The notes under the pieces are model-generated. The model saw only the letters and a program-made list of their open reading frames with translations. It did not search any database and was not told where the DNA came from. From Diphasiastrum complanatum (Eukaryota; Streptophyta; Lycopodiopsida; Lycopodiales; Lycopodiaceae): a stretch of 64,000 bases of DNA. The position numbers and the translations under genes are program-made. Shown piece after piece: positions 22,501-34,230 of this stretch. The stretch covers positions 23,161,654-23,225,653 of the forward strand of contig CM055095.1 of the NCBI GenBank assembly GCA_029204225.1. Direction: 5' to 3'. The first letter of the stretch is position 1. Each line of letters begins with the position of its first letter.

Positions 22501-25500
22501 TTCAAGTCTAAGATGTCAGCCTTTATTTTTCTATTTAAAAGTGAAGCAATAGTGAAATTTGTTTTTACAGACTTTCAAGTTCATATGGAGGTTAGCGATA
22601 ACTACCCATTGAAATTGAGTCTTTTGGTTTTGCAGATTGGGCCCTTAAGGTGCTGGCCTGGTGGTCTTTGCCTATCAAGATCTATAGGGGATATGGATGT
22701 TGGGGAGTTTATTGTGCCAATACCTTTTGTGAAACAAATCAAGGTAAAACTTCATATGCACTAGTTACTTGCATTTGTATATCAAATTACCATGCAAGAG
22801 TTAACTTTAGAAACCCGTTCCGACCCTTTTGGGAAAGGGTCAGAACGTATAGTACGTTTCAGAACATTTTTTTTTAAAACAGGTCCTGGAATGGTGCAAC
22901 AATTTCAGTTAATGAGATCCAACTGCAGTGGCCACATTGATTCCAAGCACATCTGACATTGATTCCAAGTATGGCTGTATCCTGACATTGAAGTATTCAT
23001 AGCTTGTGAATCATGAACGATTGATCACCTGTATGATATTATCTCACATGAACAAAAACTTGCCTCCTAGATGTGCTTGGAATCAATGTGGCCACTGCAG
23101 TTGGATATGAACCAAGCGCATCTGTCTATCCAGCGTAGATGACTCCAGAGATCTCCAGCATATTTTTCTATAGGCTGAAGTTGGTATCGCTGTTTTTTTC
23201 CTTGTTAAAAAGTCACCCATTCTCAAGCCAGATCGTCCTAGAATTCCTTCAAACCAGCTAAGTTTTTGCCCCATCACTCCGCTTTGCATCAGAGCTGAGC
23301 GAGGTAGAGAAACGGCAGCAACAGTGATATTACATTATCTCGCTTTTTTCCTTTGTAAAAAAGTACGTATTTAAAAATAAATGTGGTCAAGTTCTGGAAT
23401 GTGTTCCAGAACACGTTCCATTCTGGAATGGGCAACTATGGCTCAGTAAACTGGACTTGCAAAACTCATACAGTTAGGTGAGAAATGGAAAGGAGTTCAA
23501 GCAGGATAGTTTGGGATTTTTTTTGTTCTATTTGAGCTTCTCTTTGTGCCATATTAGATATTTTTAATTGATTTTTCTAAGTAATCTTCTATAATATGAA
23601 AGATATCGTGTTTCATCAAAACTTTGCATCTTTGTCATTGAGTTCCAATCACTACCCTGTTATTTTACTGTGCCCACATTTTCTACAATCTCAAATCGGG
23701 TCTCTTATCTTTGTCTTACCATGCTTTTAATGTGACAAGATGCTCAAATTTCAAATTTTTTGATGTATATATTAAGATTTGGCTGATCCTTTCAAGCTCC
23801 CAAATTTGATGTGATTAATGCTCTACAACTGTACTAAAGCGTTGCAATAATTTGCCCTCTTCGTTATGAGCTCTGTGCCATTCCTTGTCTTATACCATTG
23901 CTAAGCTGGTTGCTTCATATATATAAACATACAGTGAGTCATGACATTCACTTTTCAGACATGCTGCCTCAGCTCAATGAAAGATATTGAGCATTACTTC
24001 ACTTGTACTTGCAGCTTTCTTCTGCAGGAGGAAGACTCATAATTGCCTCAGACGGTGTTTGGGATTCTTTGAGCTCTGACAGGGCTGCTAATTGTTGCCG
24101 AGGTTTACCAGCAGAACTTGCAGCGAAACAGATTGTCAAGGTGAAATTGCAACTAGAAGTTCATGCAAGTGACGTTAGGATATTTTGAGATTCTATTGAA
24201 CTGAGCCGGTCTTGGTTGAAGGGTCCATACTCAGGTGATATGGAGCATCTTAGTGGAGTGATTGGATATGCTAATGAGAATAATTTAGATGTAATTTAGG
24301 CTGGTTGCAACTTATTTTTGAAACTCTGATCCATATTTTATAACTGAACTGTGCAGGAAACTCTTAAATCCAGAGGACTTCGAGATGATACGACTTGCCT
24401 TGTAGTTGATTTAATTCCACCTGATAACTCTTTACCATCCTCTCCTCCCCTGAAAAATAAAAACAATTTAATGGGAGGGTGTTTTTCAAGAAGGCGCCCT
24501 CGAGAGGCATCTGCAAAAGTCGCTGAAAAATTCACAGAGATGGGAATAGAGGAACTTTTTGAAGAAGGTTCAGCTATGCTTGCAGAAAGGTTGGTTTCGG
24601 TTTTGTTCGTCTCTAGAATTTTTATGCTCTATGTATTTGCTGGAGTCCTGTCTTCCATTTGGCTGAAATTTCTTGTTTTGTATGAGTTATTCTAATTGCT
24701 ATCAGTGGAGTTCTTGTGTAGCTTAATCCTGTCTTGCAATTATATTTAGGCAGAAAAGGTAGGCATAGAAATCTGTATTTTGAGAATGCTGACAATCACT
24801 TTTCATGTTTACTCGCCAAGTTAGTTAGTTGGCATTAGTTAAGATGTTTTAGATTTATTTTGACAACTGCTTGTATTTCTAAGCCTTACAACTTGAGCGT
24901 TGAAATTGTGTAGCTGATTTACCCTTCATTACTTAGCTTACTGTCAACCCATTTGATGTCCTGTACGGGCCTTGTAACATACCGTCCTCTTCTAAGAAGT
25001 CATTGATTCTTGATAACAAATTTTGATTACGTTTTCTGTAAATGGATCACAAAAGATTGGGGTAATTCTCTGTTGTTAACATAAAGCTCCAAAAGATGAG
25101 CAATTACTTCCATAAATGCATCATTTGAGAAGAAGATTCTCGGCAGAGATAGTGGACACAAGCTCTGGAAGAATTACAAGGATTGACTTTGAACCTTAGA
25201 AGCCCGTTTTGACCAAAATGGGTCGGAACGTTCCCGTACATTCCGGAATGTTCCTGGTCTGAACGATATTAAAAATTTAATTATTTTAATTATTTTATTG
25301 AATTAAATCCTTTGTAAAGAAAACATATTTTTTTTATATTTTTTTAAGGGCATCGTTCCGGAACGGAACACGTTCTGGAACGCGAACGCGTTCTGTTCCG
25401 TAACGGGCAACTAAGCTCTGAACATAAGGAGTCAATAAGCTCCTCTTGACAATATGAGATTAGCCTCTCCTTGCCTCCTCCCACGCGATGCAACAGCTTT

Positions 25501-28138
25501 AGTGGTGGGTCCTGCACCCAAGCATTGACAGCAGTTACAACTTTGAACTTACAATTTAGAAGATTGAATGTTAAAGAACTATGAAGTGTGATGCATGGAT
25601 GTAATTTACTGGGTTGAAAGTTCTGATGGATGATTGATGTTTCAAGTTTGATTTTTGACCTATGAAATGAGTATTGGAATCTAGGAATCAACTTGCAACC
25701 AATAGGGCCTCTTGATGGAGGAATGCATACACATCCTCCTCATATGATGATGTGATGTTGGTGGCAAGTCTGGACTCCTTGCCACGTCGATGTTGCTAGG
25801 ATTGACTTGTAGAATTTTCGAAGATCAATTTAATCTATTGGGAACACCAGATCTGGCTGAGAATTCAATTCTTTAAGTTGCTAAACTGAGTCACTGTGCA
25901 GATGTGCATATGAACAAACGAACTGCTACAGTCACGGTCATGTTTCAGAACCAGTGTTCATCTCTTCTAGGATAAACTAGTGAATGACGACGTTGCCAAC
26001 ATAATACGTATTACAGATTCTAAACTGCTAAATTTTAATGATTTATTTGGTAGTAGAACATGGACATAGTTCACAGAGCAGCCCCGTAATTGTAAGCGGG
26101 AACCATGCATTTAAACATGCAGTAAGTTAGGTTTTTTTTTTTTTTTTTTGCAGGGTTCACATGTTCTGGAACGCTCATTCTGGAACCCTATGCCTCCGGA
26201 AGGGTGTTTCGACGCAACTTAGGTTCAATTGTTGTTGGATGCAGTGAATCATTCTAACAACTAAGTGGGATACAATGATTATCAAGTGAACCTTAGTTGG
26301 TGAGACTGTGATTAGTGCAGTTTATGTCCCATAGTATTATGAACTAGATACATGAGCAATATTGGGCTATAGATGAGGATATCTAAAATCTGATTGGGAG
26401 AGTTGTCACAGGAGTGAACTACCAGCTCAAATTGATACTGAATGGCCTTGATCGAATGCATTGGTAAGATGCCCTAAGATGAAACATCCAGCTGTTATTG
26501 TAAGAATCTTCAAGCATTTGGTCAGTGAGAACTTTTGGCAGATACATCATGAAGGTGAAAAGTAATGGACAAATATCAGAATGGAGAAACTTTTTGAAAA
26601 TAAAAATTTCATGTGCCGGACAATACCAGTAAGCATGAAAATCTGAATATGCAAGACTATTGGCTACTTTTCAAATATGAAAAGTATGACAAGAAAGGAT
26701 TGTCTGAAAGGCCACGAAAAGGTGCACAGCTATGCAACAAAAATAGGGAATTGAGTTCAGGTTAGAGAATGTCGATTTGCAGTAACCCAAGTAGTAGAAA
26801 GAGGGAGTTTGGCTACATTCATGCAAAAAGGAATGGGAGGCCATCACTTTGAAAGAAAAAAATAACTTATATGTAAAGAACAGATGCTCTAAGAGAATGG
26901 ATAGTTCCATGATTTTTCTATGGCCATTCTTTGACTATCACTGTCCACTCTTAGAGTGAGTACTTTAAACAAGGAGATCATTGCCAGAAATTGATGAGAA
27001 ATGATTAAGGAAAAAGCAAGGAAGTGCAGAAACTTCATGTCCTGTTAATTCCACATTCGGGCAATTTGGACTGCTGTAAAGAAACAAATGCTGCAAGAGA
27101 TTTCGCAAATGTAAGTGCTCATGAGCCTACTGCAGATCAAAACACCGCTGTAATAGGTGTTGAATTATTATCTTGAGGTACATTGATGAAATGAAAGAGC
27201 ATGGATTTGATACAGCAATTTGGTGACTGGTATTCTACTACTGGTTGAATGCTTCTATAGATAGATGTTGTTGGAATAACAATTCATCTTACATTTTTCT
27301 TATATTTAGTCAACAATAAGTCAGACCAGTGTTTGAACTAACCTGGAGTTCTATTATGTATCAGGCCTATGAAAGGTTAAAGCTTCAGAAACTCAAGGTA
27401 GATCTTTTCCTTCCCAGAAGATGCCAGTGCTAGTTCCAAGTTCTCTATCATTAGATTATTAGAAAATATTATCTACTGGTTGGATTTGAATATGAGTATA
27501 TCCTCGAGTTTTACACTTGAGTTTCATGTATGCTTCTGACAGTAGTCTTAGAAGCCCTGAAAAGCTTTGAGCACAAGCTTCTGTTTGCTGCTCTTTCTCG
27601 GAGGATGGTAACAATGTCTCAATTGCTCCACGTTGTAACCAATGTAATAGAAGCTTGCTTTTTTGGAAATCTTCTGGAGTCTCAAAGTCAAGCACAGTTT
27701 TTTGGTTGATGGAGTCTCCTAAATTTTTAGCCATCTTTGAAGCAAATGAACAATATCACATGTTACTGCTCCCAATTTTTGATTGAGCTGGTTGGTAGGT
27801 TCTTGAGTTAAATAGCTTTTACAGCAACCACATAAAAATCATTATCATTGGAACTGCAATAATGGATTGGTACTATCCTTTATGACTCGTCACATCTTAT
27901 TGCGTATCTGATGTGCAGGCTGGGATCTGAACCATCAATACCTGGAGAAGAAGGCTTGTTTATATGTGCCATTTGCCAGAAAGATATTACACCAAGTGAG
28001 GGAATATCAGTTCATGCAGGCGCTTTTTTTTCAACAAGTTCTAGGCCTTGGGAAGGCCCATTCCTATGTGCAGCATGCAAAATGAAGAAGGATGCAATGG
28101 AAGGCAAACGCACATCCCAAGGAATTGAGGTTGTTTAA
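19598..28138 (+). CDS. PP2C-family protein phosphatase, eight coding exons
   Basis: Exons 19598-19858, 20360-20531, 20657-20810, 21000-21063, 22636-22743, 24015-24140, 24357-24589 and 27919-28138 total 1338 nt, giving 445 aa in one frame with GT/AG borders. The product is a Mg/Mn-dependent Ser/Thr phosphatase. PP2C motifs appear in order: GED (62-64), FDGHNG (89-94), a VGDSR block, ITASGGEVGRL, SRSIGD (231-236), ASDGVWD (264-270) and RDDTT (304-308), so all metal-binding Asp positions are present. The C-terminus carries CAIC..CAAC (Cys 389, 392, 423, 426), an ISVHAG segment and KKDAMEGKR. This matches the Arabidopsis subgroup that includes At1g47380 and At1g68410. The start was chosen as the first ATG in the exon. 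Intron 7 (3.3 kb) and intron 5 (1.3 kb) hold repeats. The gene appears intact. Confidence 0.93.
22809..23445. repeat. Repeat insertion in PP2C intron 5
   Basis: It begins with a CCCGTTCCGACCC-type end and finishes with GTTCCAGAACACGTTCCATTCTGGAATGG. These ends resemble the copy in intron 7 (25199-25411), but this copy is longer and contains a 37-bp inverted repeat inside. It is probably a non-autonomous DNA transposon family. Confidence 0.55.
22917..23106. repeat. 37-bp perfect inverted repeat with 116-bp loop in PP2C intron 5
   Basis: 22917-22953 is the exact reverse complement of 23070-23106, with a 116-bp spacer. Transcribed in the PP2C pre-mRNA it would form a long perfect hairpin. It may be a foldback element or a small-RNA precursor. 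Confidence 0.85.
25199..25411. repeat. Non-autonomous repeat in PP2C intron 7
   Basis: About 210 bp, starting GCCCGTTTTGACC and ending with the inverse of GCCCGTTACGG. It contains several GTTCCGGAACG-like palindromic words around an AT-rich core. The ends and words match the copy in intron 5 and a shorter fragment at about 26150-26215. Confidence 0.6.
26150..26215. repeat. Fragment of the GTTCCGGAACG repeat family
   Basis: Preceded by a long T-run and containing TTCTGGAACGCTCATTCTGGAA-like words also found at 23396-23445 and 25361-25405. It is partial. Confidence 0.4.
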
Positions 28139-30012
28139 CAAATATCAGTTTTTCCAATATTGATGATGATGTATGTACAAGTTGTCCATTCTGTGGATGT
28201 ATCTGTGCTTGTCTCATGTATCTTTAAAAAAATCCACACCTATCAGAAATCTGAGAGGGCTCCCCAGAATTCTTTTGAAGGAAAGATGTGCTACCAAAAG
28301 GTGCTCTGTGTGATTGTAATGTATTATGTAAGCTCTGAAGTGAAGAAATGTTAATAGTCAACAATTTTTAGTACTTGGAAGGTAAAATATGAATATTTCA
28401 TGAAATTGAGTTTTGAGCTGTCCTTGATCCCTATTGCATTCTTATCACCCTGAATGATGGGTGATTTTTTAAAAGTTACCGAAAGCCAAATTTTGTAAGA
28501 TTCTGGTGTTGTGTTTGAAGGTGAAAGCAATATGTAAAAATTTATCTTATTTGTTGGGAGGATTTTCTTTTATGCTCAAAGAGTTTTGTACAGGCTTTCT
28601 ATCATCTGAGCAAAGCTTGTTGAGATTCTAGTACACCTCGGAACTTCTGTTAGCTGCACCTACGCAAAGATGCTAAGATGCTTGGAGAAATGGTTCAAAG
28701 TGCAAGATTACAGTTAAAAGAATCAAAGATGATTTTACTCGTGTTGTTCCATGACTAAGAAGTTATGATGGTTTAGTGTTGTATTTTAAATCTCACATGG
28801 AAGCTAAATTAAGAAATGGATAGCATTCAAATTTCTAAAAAAATTTTGTCCATCATTGCATTTTTTTCACTTATTTGTATATTCATCTCTCGTGGCCAAT
28901 TCAATGCTCTCATTTGGTAGAGGCATAGTGGCTACAAGGGGCGTGCAAGCTTGAACATTATAATGTATAAAAGATTAATGTCGAAAAGAATATTTGGATG
29001 TTCAACACAAACATGGAAATTTCTAATGTTTGAGGGGAAATGACATCAAGTCAACAACTATGAGTGAAAAGATCTCAGTACATATGATTAAAGATACTCT
29101 TCGCATGTTCAATGCATATGAAGAATTATGAACAAAAGAGGGTCTCCTCGCATATTCAATGCATACGAAGGATCAGATAAATTGATAGCTTGTATGGTTG
29201 GGTCTTAAATGAGAAAAGTACATGCATTGTTGTATCTTGAGGCTGCAAGAGATCCAGATGCATATAGGATGAGCTTGGCAAAATGTCACATGTTGGGCGA
29301 GATGAAAGTGTGAGTAGTCTATCATCTAAGGAAAAAACTTAGGGTTGCATAAAAGGGTTCAGATGGCTATGGCAAATAGTTCGGGAGAAAAAAGATAACA
29401 ATGCAAAATGCACAAGAGAACGACTAGAGGTAACATCATTATAAGAAACATTAGAAGAAACATTGACATAAATAACAAATATGACATTTAAGTAAGTGAA
29501 AATATTGCTTAATTGAAACTATAATATACTCACCTAGTGATAGGCTTTGTCCTGACCAATTTTAAAAAACTAAAGCTTATTTTTGTTTAGTAAATGTTTA
29601 GTGAGACCTTGAATTTTTGTGAAATTTTATAAAAAGAGTTTTTGTGGGGACACCTATTTATAGATTCTTTTTGCTTTTTAAAATGTATAATAATTTTCTA
29701 ACACTAAGATTTAGCATCTTTCAAAAAGGGTATTCATCACAATTCAAAAATGTCTAAGGGTGTAAAAAGAGAATAATAGTACCCTGGTGCATTTATTCAT
29801 AGAAAAAAGTAGTAGGTACATTGATGAAAAAGATATATACACCTCGAGGAAGTTTAAACAAAAGTAGGCTCAAACAAGAGCGAAGCTTGCAGTAAAGTTA
29901 AGATTAATCCAAATCTTGGCATTAAAAATAAAAGTGCATAAATATGATGATGTCCGTGGGAGTCTGCCAACTGATTGTCGCAGATCAGAAAAGTGAAGAG
30001 GTGGTGAGTCGG
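28139..30012. other. PP2C 3' flank and intergenic DNA
   Basis: No gene recognised. At about 29098-29172 a motif of about 25 bp (CGCATRTTCAATGCATAYGAAG) occurs twice in direct orientation. The rest is AT-rich with short unsupported frames. Confidence 0.5.
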
Positions 30013-32626
30013 CTAATGAAGGGAGATGAGATGTAGCTGATCCAACCACCGTCGCCTGCTACAGAATAGATAGGGCCTGAGCACGTTGCAAGGCAATGGA
30101 AACACATTGTTTGAAAGAAGCCACGAGAATAGAACCAGGGTATCTTGACGCTCTGCTGCCCAAGACCGAAGGATTAGGAAGCCCCAAGCGAAGACGAAGA
30201 GCAGTGGTGAAGATGGCCGAAGACAACCGGAAGGAGCCTCAGATAGCATGCTGGAAAGGGTATGCTTGTGCACGCGCTCCAAGAGTGTCTCTTGCAGGTG
30301 ATCTGATTTGAAAGTGAGGAGTTGCTCAAAAGGAGGAAGACAAGCTTGGGCAGAGAGGGGGAGGAGCTCTCGCGCAGCGATGAGGTGTTGGAAAGGCAGA
30401 GAACCGCTATTCACATGAGCAATGCAATCCGCCAAGAGAGGGCGAAAGCCAAAAAGGAACCGAGAAGACAAAGCAGGGGCGACAAGAGCCCAGCTTCCAA
30501 GAAAACTTGCAGGTGCAGAAGAAACCACCGTAGAGAGAAGACCCACACCTCCACAAGAAATGGGTAACCGAGCCTGGTTCCGAGCTGAAAGGGTCTCCAC
30601 ACCATCCAAAGGACCTGGGCCCAAAAGGCGGCCAAAAACATCCATAAGAGAGTTGTCAAAAGAAGAGAGGAGATGCAAAAAGTCCGGAGTAGGTGGGAAA
30701 GTCCGCAACAGATAAGAAGGACGCTGGATAAAGCAAGACGTCAAGATGCCAAACACGACCTGAGTGTCGCCCAACTAGGGAAGCAGATTTGAATGAGCAA
30801 CATCCCCCTGGAGGGCCTCACCAAAAAAAGCAGAGCTAAAGGAAGCAGACCCAAAAGGAACACCCAGAATGCGAATGCCATCCGAAGGAGCAAGGAAACC
30901 CTTGAAGAGGAACAAAGTCCGGGGGAAGACCTGCTGGAGACCACACTGAACACTTGCGAGGTTGAATAGACAAACCAAGAGAAGCCAGCTGCTCAGAGAA
31001 ATGATGAAATGCGAGGAGCACCGTAGGAGCAGGACCAAGAACATGAGTGTCATCAGCAACTGAAGGAAATAAGCAGGAGGGAAAGGCCTCTGCAGAAGCT
31101 CGAAGTGCACGGAAATGAGCCAGAGTGAAAAGAGGACCAGCCAATAGATCACCTTGACGAGTACCTGCTGCAAACTGGATAGTAGAAAGATCCCCAGAGC
31201 GCACATGGTGACTGTAAAAGAGAGGAGTCTTTGTAGCATAGAACAACCGCACAAAAGGGATAAGCTGAGCCAACTCACCACCAGCCGCGCGTGGCTCCTG
31301 AAAGATCGCAGCTCTAGAAACAGAGTTAAAAGCATTGGAAACATCCACTTGGAGAACAACCCAGTCAGGATGGAGATCAAGGGTGGCACGCAAACCATGA
31401 ATGACAGCTTCACAGTCGCCAGGAGTAGAGACGCCAAGAGACGAAAATCTGTTGAAACTGAAAACAGATAGAGCGACAAATAAGACGGAGGAGGACTTTG
31501 CCAATAGCGATGGGACAGACGCCACCCGAGGCTTTAGACATGGCGATCAAATGAGACGTGCGACAGAAGAAGGAATGTGACCAGAGGCGATAAAAGAGCA
31601 GACCTGAAAGAGTTGAACAAAGCCACTAGCAGAGTCCTCAGGTGGAAAGCAATCATGATGGTGTTCATAGACCAAACCGGAGGGACCACCAACAGCAAGA
31701 CGAGGACTACGATGGAAGGCATGAGAGAGAATCACGATCAAGCACCAAGTCAACATCAGACACAAAGTCCTCCACAAACAAGGGAAGAATGCCTTCAGAA
31801 GCAGGATGCAGAGCTTGGAGATCAGCAACAGTATCAGCAGAAGAGGGAGCGGGTGTGAGAGGAGCTAAAGCTCGAGCTGCACGAGAATACTCACCAACTT
31901 GTCCAAGATGTAGGGTGCGACGAAGGCGACAGTGGACAGGTGGGGCACCTTGAGGTTGAGAGTCCTGTGAGTTGCAAGCAGCAAGTGCCTGACAACGTGC
32001 AAAGTGTTCCTCTTGAAGCGTTTCCCAGTCTCCCAATAGAAAGTGACGAAGGCGAGCACGAGTTTCTCTATGACCAGCATCCCCACCCCTCGGAGGAAGG
32101 ACTAGACACCAAAGGAGAAAAGAAGAAACAGATGCCAAGTCGCAATGTCAAAGGGGTCAATAGCCAAGCGATCAAGAGGAAGGCGCATAGCAACTTGAGT
32201 TTCACGACGGAGAGCAAGGAGAATATGAAAGTAGAGCATTGGACGAGGTAAGCCCAAGTGAAAAGCCCCGAGAACGTCAAGGGAAGAAATCCAAGACCAA
32301 GCTGAAGCAGAGGGCAAATGGGGTACAGAAAGAGGAGGGCGATCTTGAGACTATTGAAGCAGCGCAGGACAAGAACGCTGGTGACGGGCAAGACCTCCTC
32401 TAGGAGAGAAGAAACGACCACAAGCATGGCGAAAAACCCGTTCAGGGGGTTGAGGAGGCAATGCAACAAGGGTCGAAGGAGGTTCACAACCAAGCGAGGG
32501 GGCAACAATGCCATGGGAAGAGGCGGGCGAAGGAGGAACAGAGGGTGTTGTGGCAAGCGAGGAACCCAACACAGCCTGACGCGAACGAGGAGGGGAGTCA
32601 GGAGGGGGAGATTTTAAAACAATCAA
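30013..32626 (-). pseudogene. LINE-type (non-LTR) reverse transcriptase remnant
   Basis: The minus strand encodes, in broken frames: an N-terminal Pro-rich part with a Cys/His finger-like CGRFFSPRGGLARHQRSC (about 32380); a block with SRAARALAPLTPAP (about 31870); SGGVRPIAIG (about 31540); and the palm region QVDVSNAFNSVSR, GTRQGDLLAGPL and ADDTHVLGP (31525-30836), a non-LTR RT signature. The C-terminal half (30774-30013) includes FGRLLGPG and ARLPISCGGVGL. Several frameshifts separate the parts, and I see no endonuclease. The segment is clearly GC-richer than its AT-rich flanks. It is an inactive copy. Confidence 0.8.
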
Positions 32627-33260
32627 ATATTTAAAAAATTAAAAATAATATTTTAAAGTGTTAATGAAATTTTACAATAAAAAATGATTTAGATTAAGAA
32701 TTATACACATTTCAAACAAGATCACTCTGTTTTTGTTAACTTCTTTTATTTGAAAAAATGCAAAACTTTTACAAAAATTTGCATCATCATTTTATGTGCT
32801 TAGAATTAATATTGAAAATTATGAAATAAATATTGCTAGAAACACATACATTAAATATAAATTCAATACAATATGAATCAAACACTCATATTTAGGGGAG
32901 TACATAATTACCAAAACCCCAACACATCTTTGTTTGCTTTTTATATATCACAAAATAGCTGGAGCAAATTCAAGATACTATTGTTGTCAGGCCAGATTGA
33001 TCGACTCAATGTGGCACGCATGTTGTAGTGCCTAAACATTTGATAATGACATATTTGATAATGAAGCGAGTTTAGGGTTGGTGTGGCTTTTGCTTGAACT
33101 ATTGGCCCCCATTTTTGTAACAGCTTCAATTGCACCAATTGCACGTGTAGTAGGCTTTACAACAATTTAATAAAGTTGTGGGTGCATGTACACTTCCACA
33201 ATATATGGTCACACTACAAAAAGAAAACAACAACATGCATTGTTTAAGTAAGTTAAAAAA
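32627..33260. other. AT-rich spacer
   Basis: AT-rich sequence between two retroelement remnants, with no supported feature. Confidence 0.5.
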
Positions 33261-34230
33261 TCAAACATTGTTTAAGTAGCAACTCTTACAAATTAAACCA
33301 AAACTGAACATGTTACTTTTGATCAAAGGATTGGTAAAGATATCAGCTACCATCATATCTATACAACAATGAAAGTTCAACCTGTTTGGCATAAACTTTT
33401 TCTCTAAAAAAATGAAACTAGGTTTTAATGTGCTTGGTTTTTGAATAGAATGAGGAATGTATTCAAAGAGAATAGTTGGTGCAGAGACATTATTATCAAA
33501 ACAGAATGCTAAATCTTTGTTGCGTTGTACATACTTCATGACTATTTTAAGAGCCTTCCAATGCTGCATACTAAGTGAATTGACTAAATGTAGTTATAGT
33601 ATATGCCAAGTCTGGTCTTGCGCATATTATTGCGTACTAAGTGAACCAATTAAGGAGTGGTATGGGTACATTGTCATATCCAAATCTTCATACTTGGTTT
33701 CGGGACACATGTCTTGAGAGGTTATCCATTGAAGAATCAATGGATTTACACTCAGTCAAATTTTTGAAGTATATTTTCTAAGTACCTTTGCTGGCTTAAA
33801 TAAATCAATTTCTTAGATCCGTCTCTAGAAATCTGTATGTTTAGCAAATTGTGTATTTTGAATATCAAACTCTTTAGAAATGTCCGACTTAGTCTTTATT
33901 GACAATTGAGTATCATTATTGAGGGTTAATGTGTCATCTACATAGAGTGCAATAATTACATATCTTCAATCAAAATGTTTAATATAGATATTTGAATTAA
34001 CATCACTCATCACTAGGAGTAGGTCCTAGAATTGATTCTCTCAAACCAAACTTGAGGAGCTTGTTTTAGGCCATAGAGGGCCAAATGTAGTTTACATACC
34101 TTGCTTTCTTGGATTTGATTTTGAATCCTTAAAGGTAGAGGATGTAAATGTCTTCATTTATTACACCATTCAAGAAGACTGTCTTGGCATCCATCAGCTG
34201 GTTTCAATCACCCTGGTTTTAGCTTGTAGA
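33261..34230 (-). pseudogene. Ty1/copia reverse transcriptase-RNase H fragment
   Basis: On the minus strand, in order: KTVFLNG (about 34180), LALYGLKQAPQVWFE (about 34070), ALYVDDTLTLN with the copia YVDD catalytic motif (about 33940), then HWKALKIVMKYVQ (about 33560) and DMMVADIFTNPLIKS (about 33330) from the RNase H end. Frames are interrupted by stops and shifts. No integrase, gag or LTR accompanies it. Confidence 0.8.

Noticed and set aside
27459-27734. 91-codon antisense frame inside PP2C intron 7
   Set aside because: Protein-like composition but no homology I recognise, no splice partners and no promoter evidence; may be chance.
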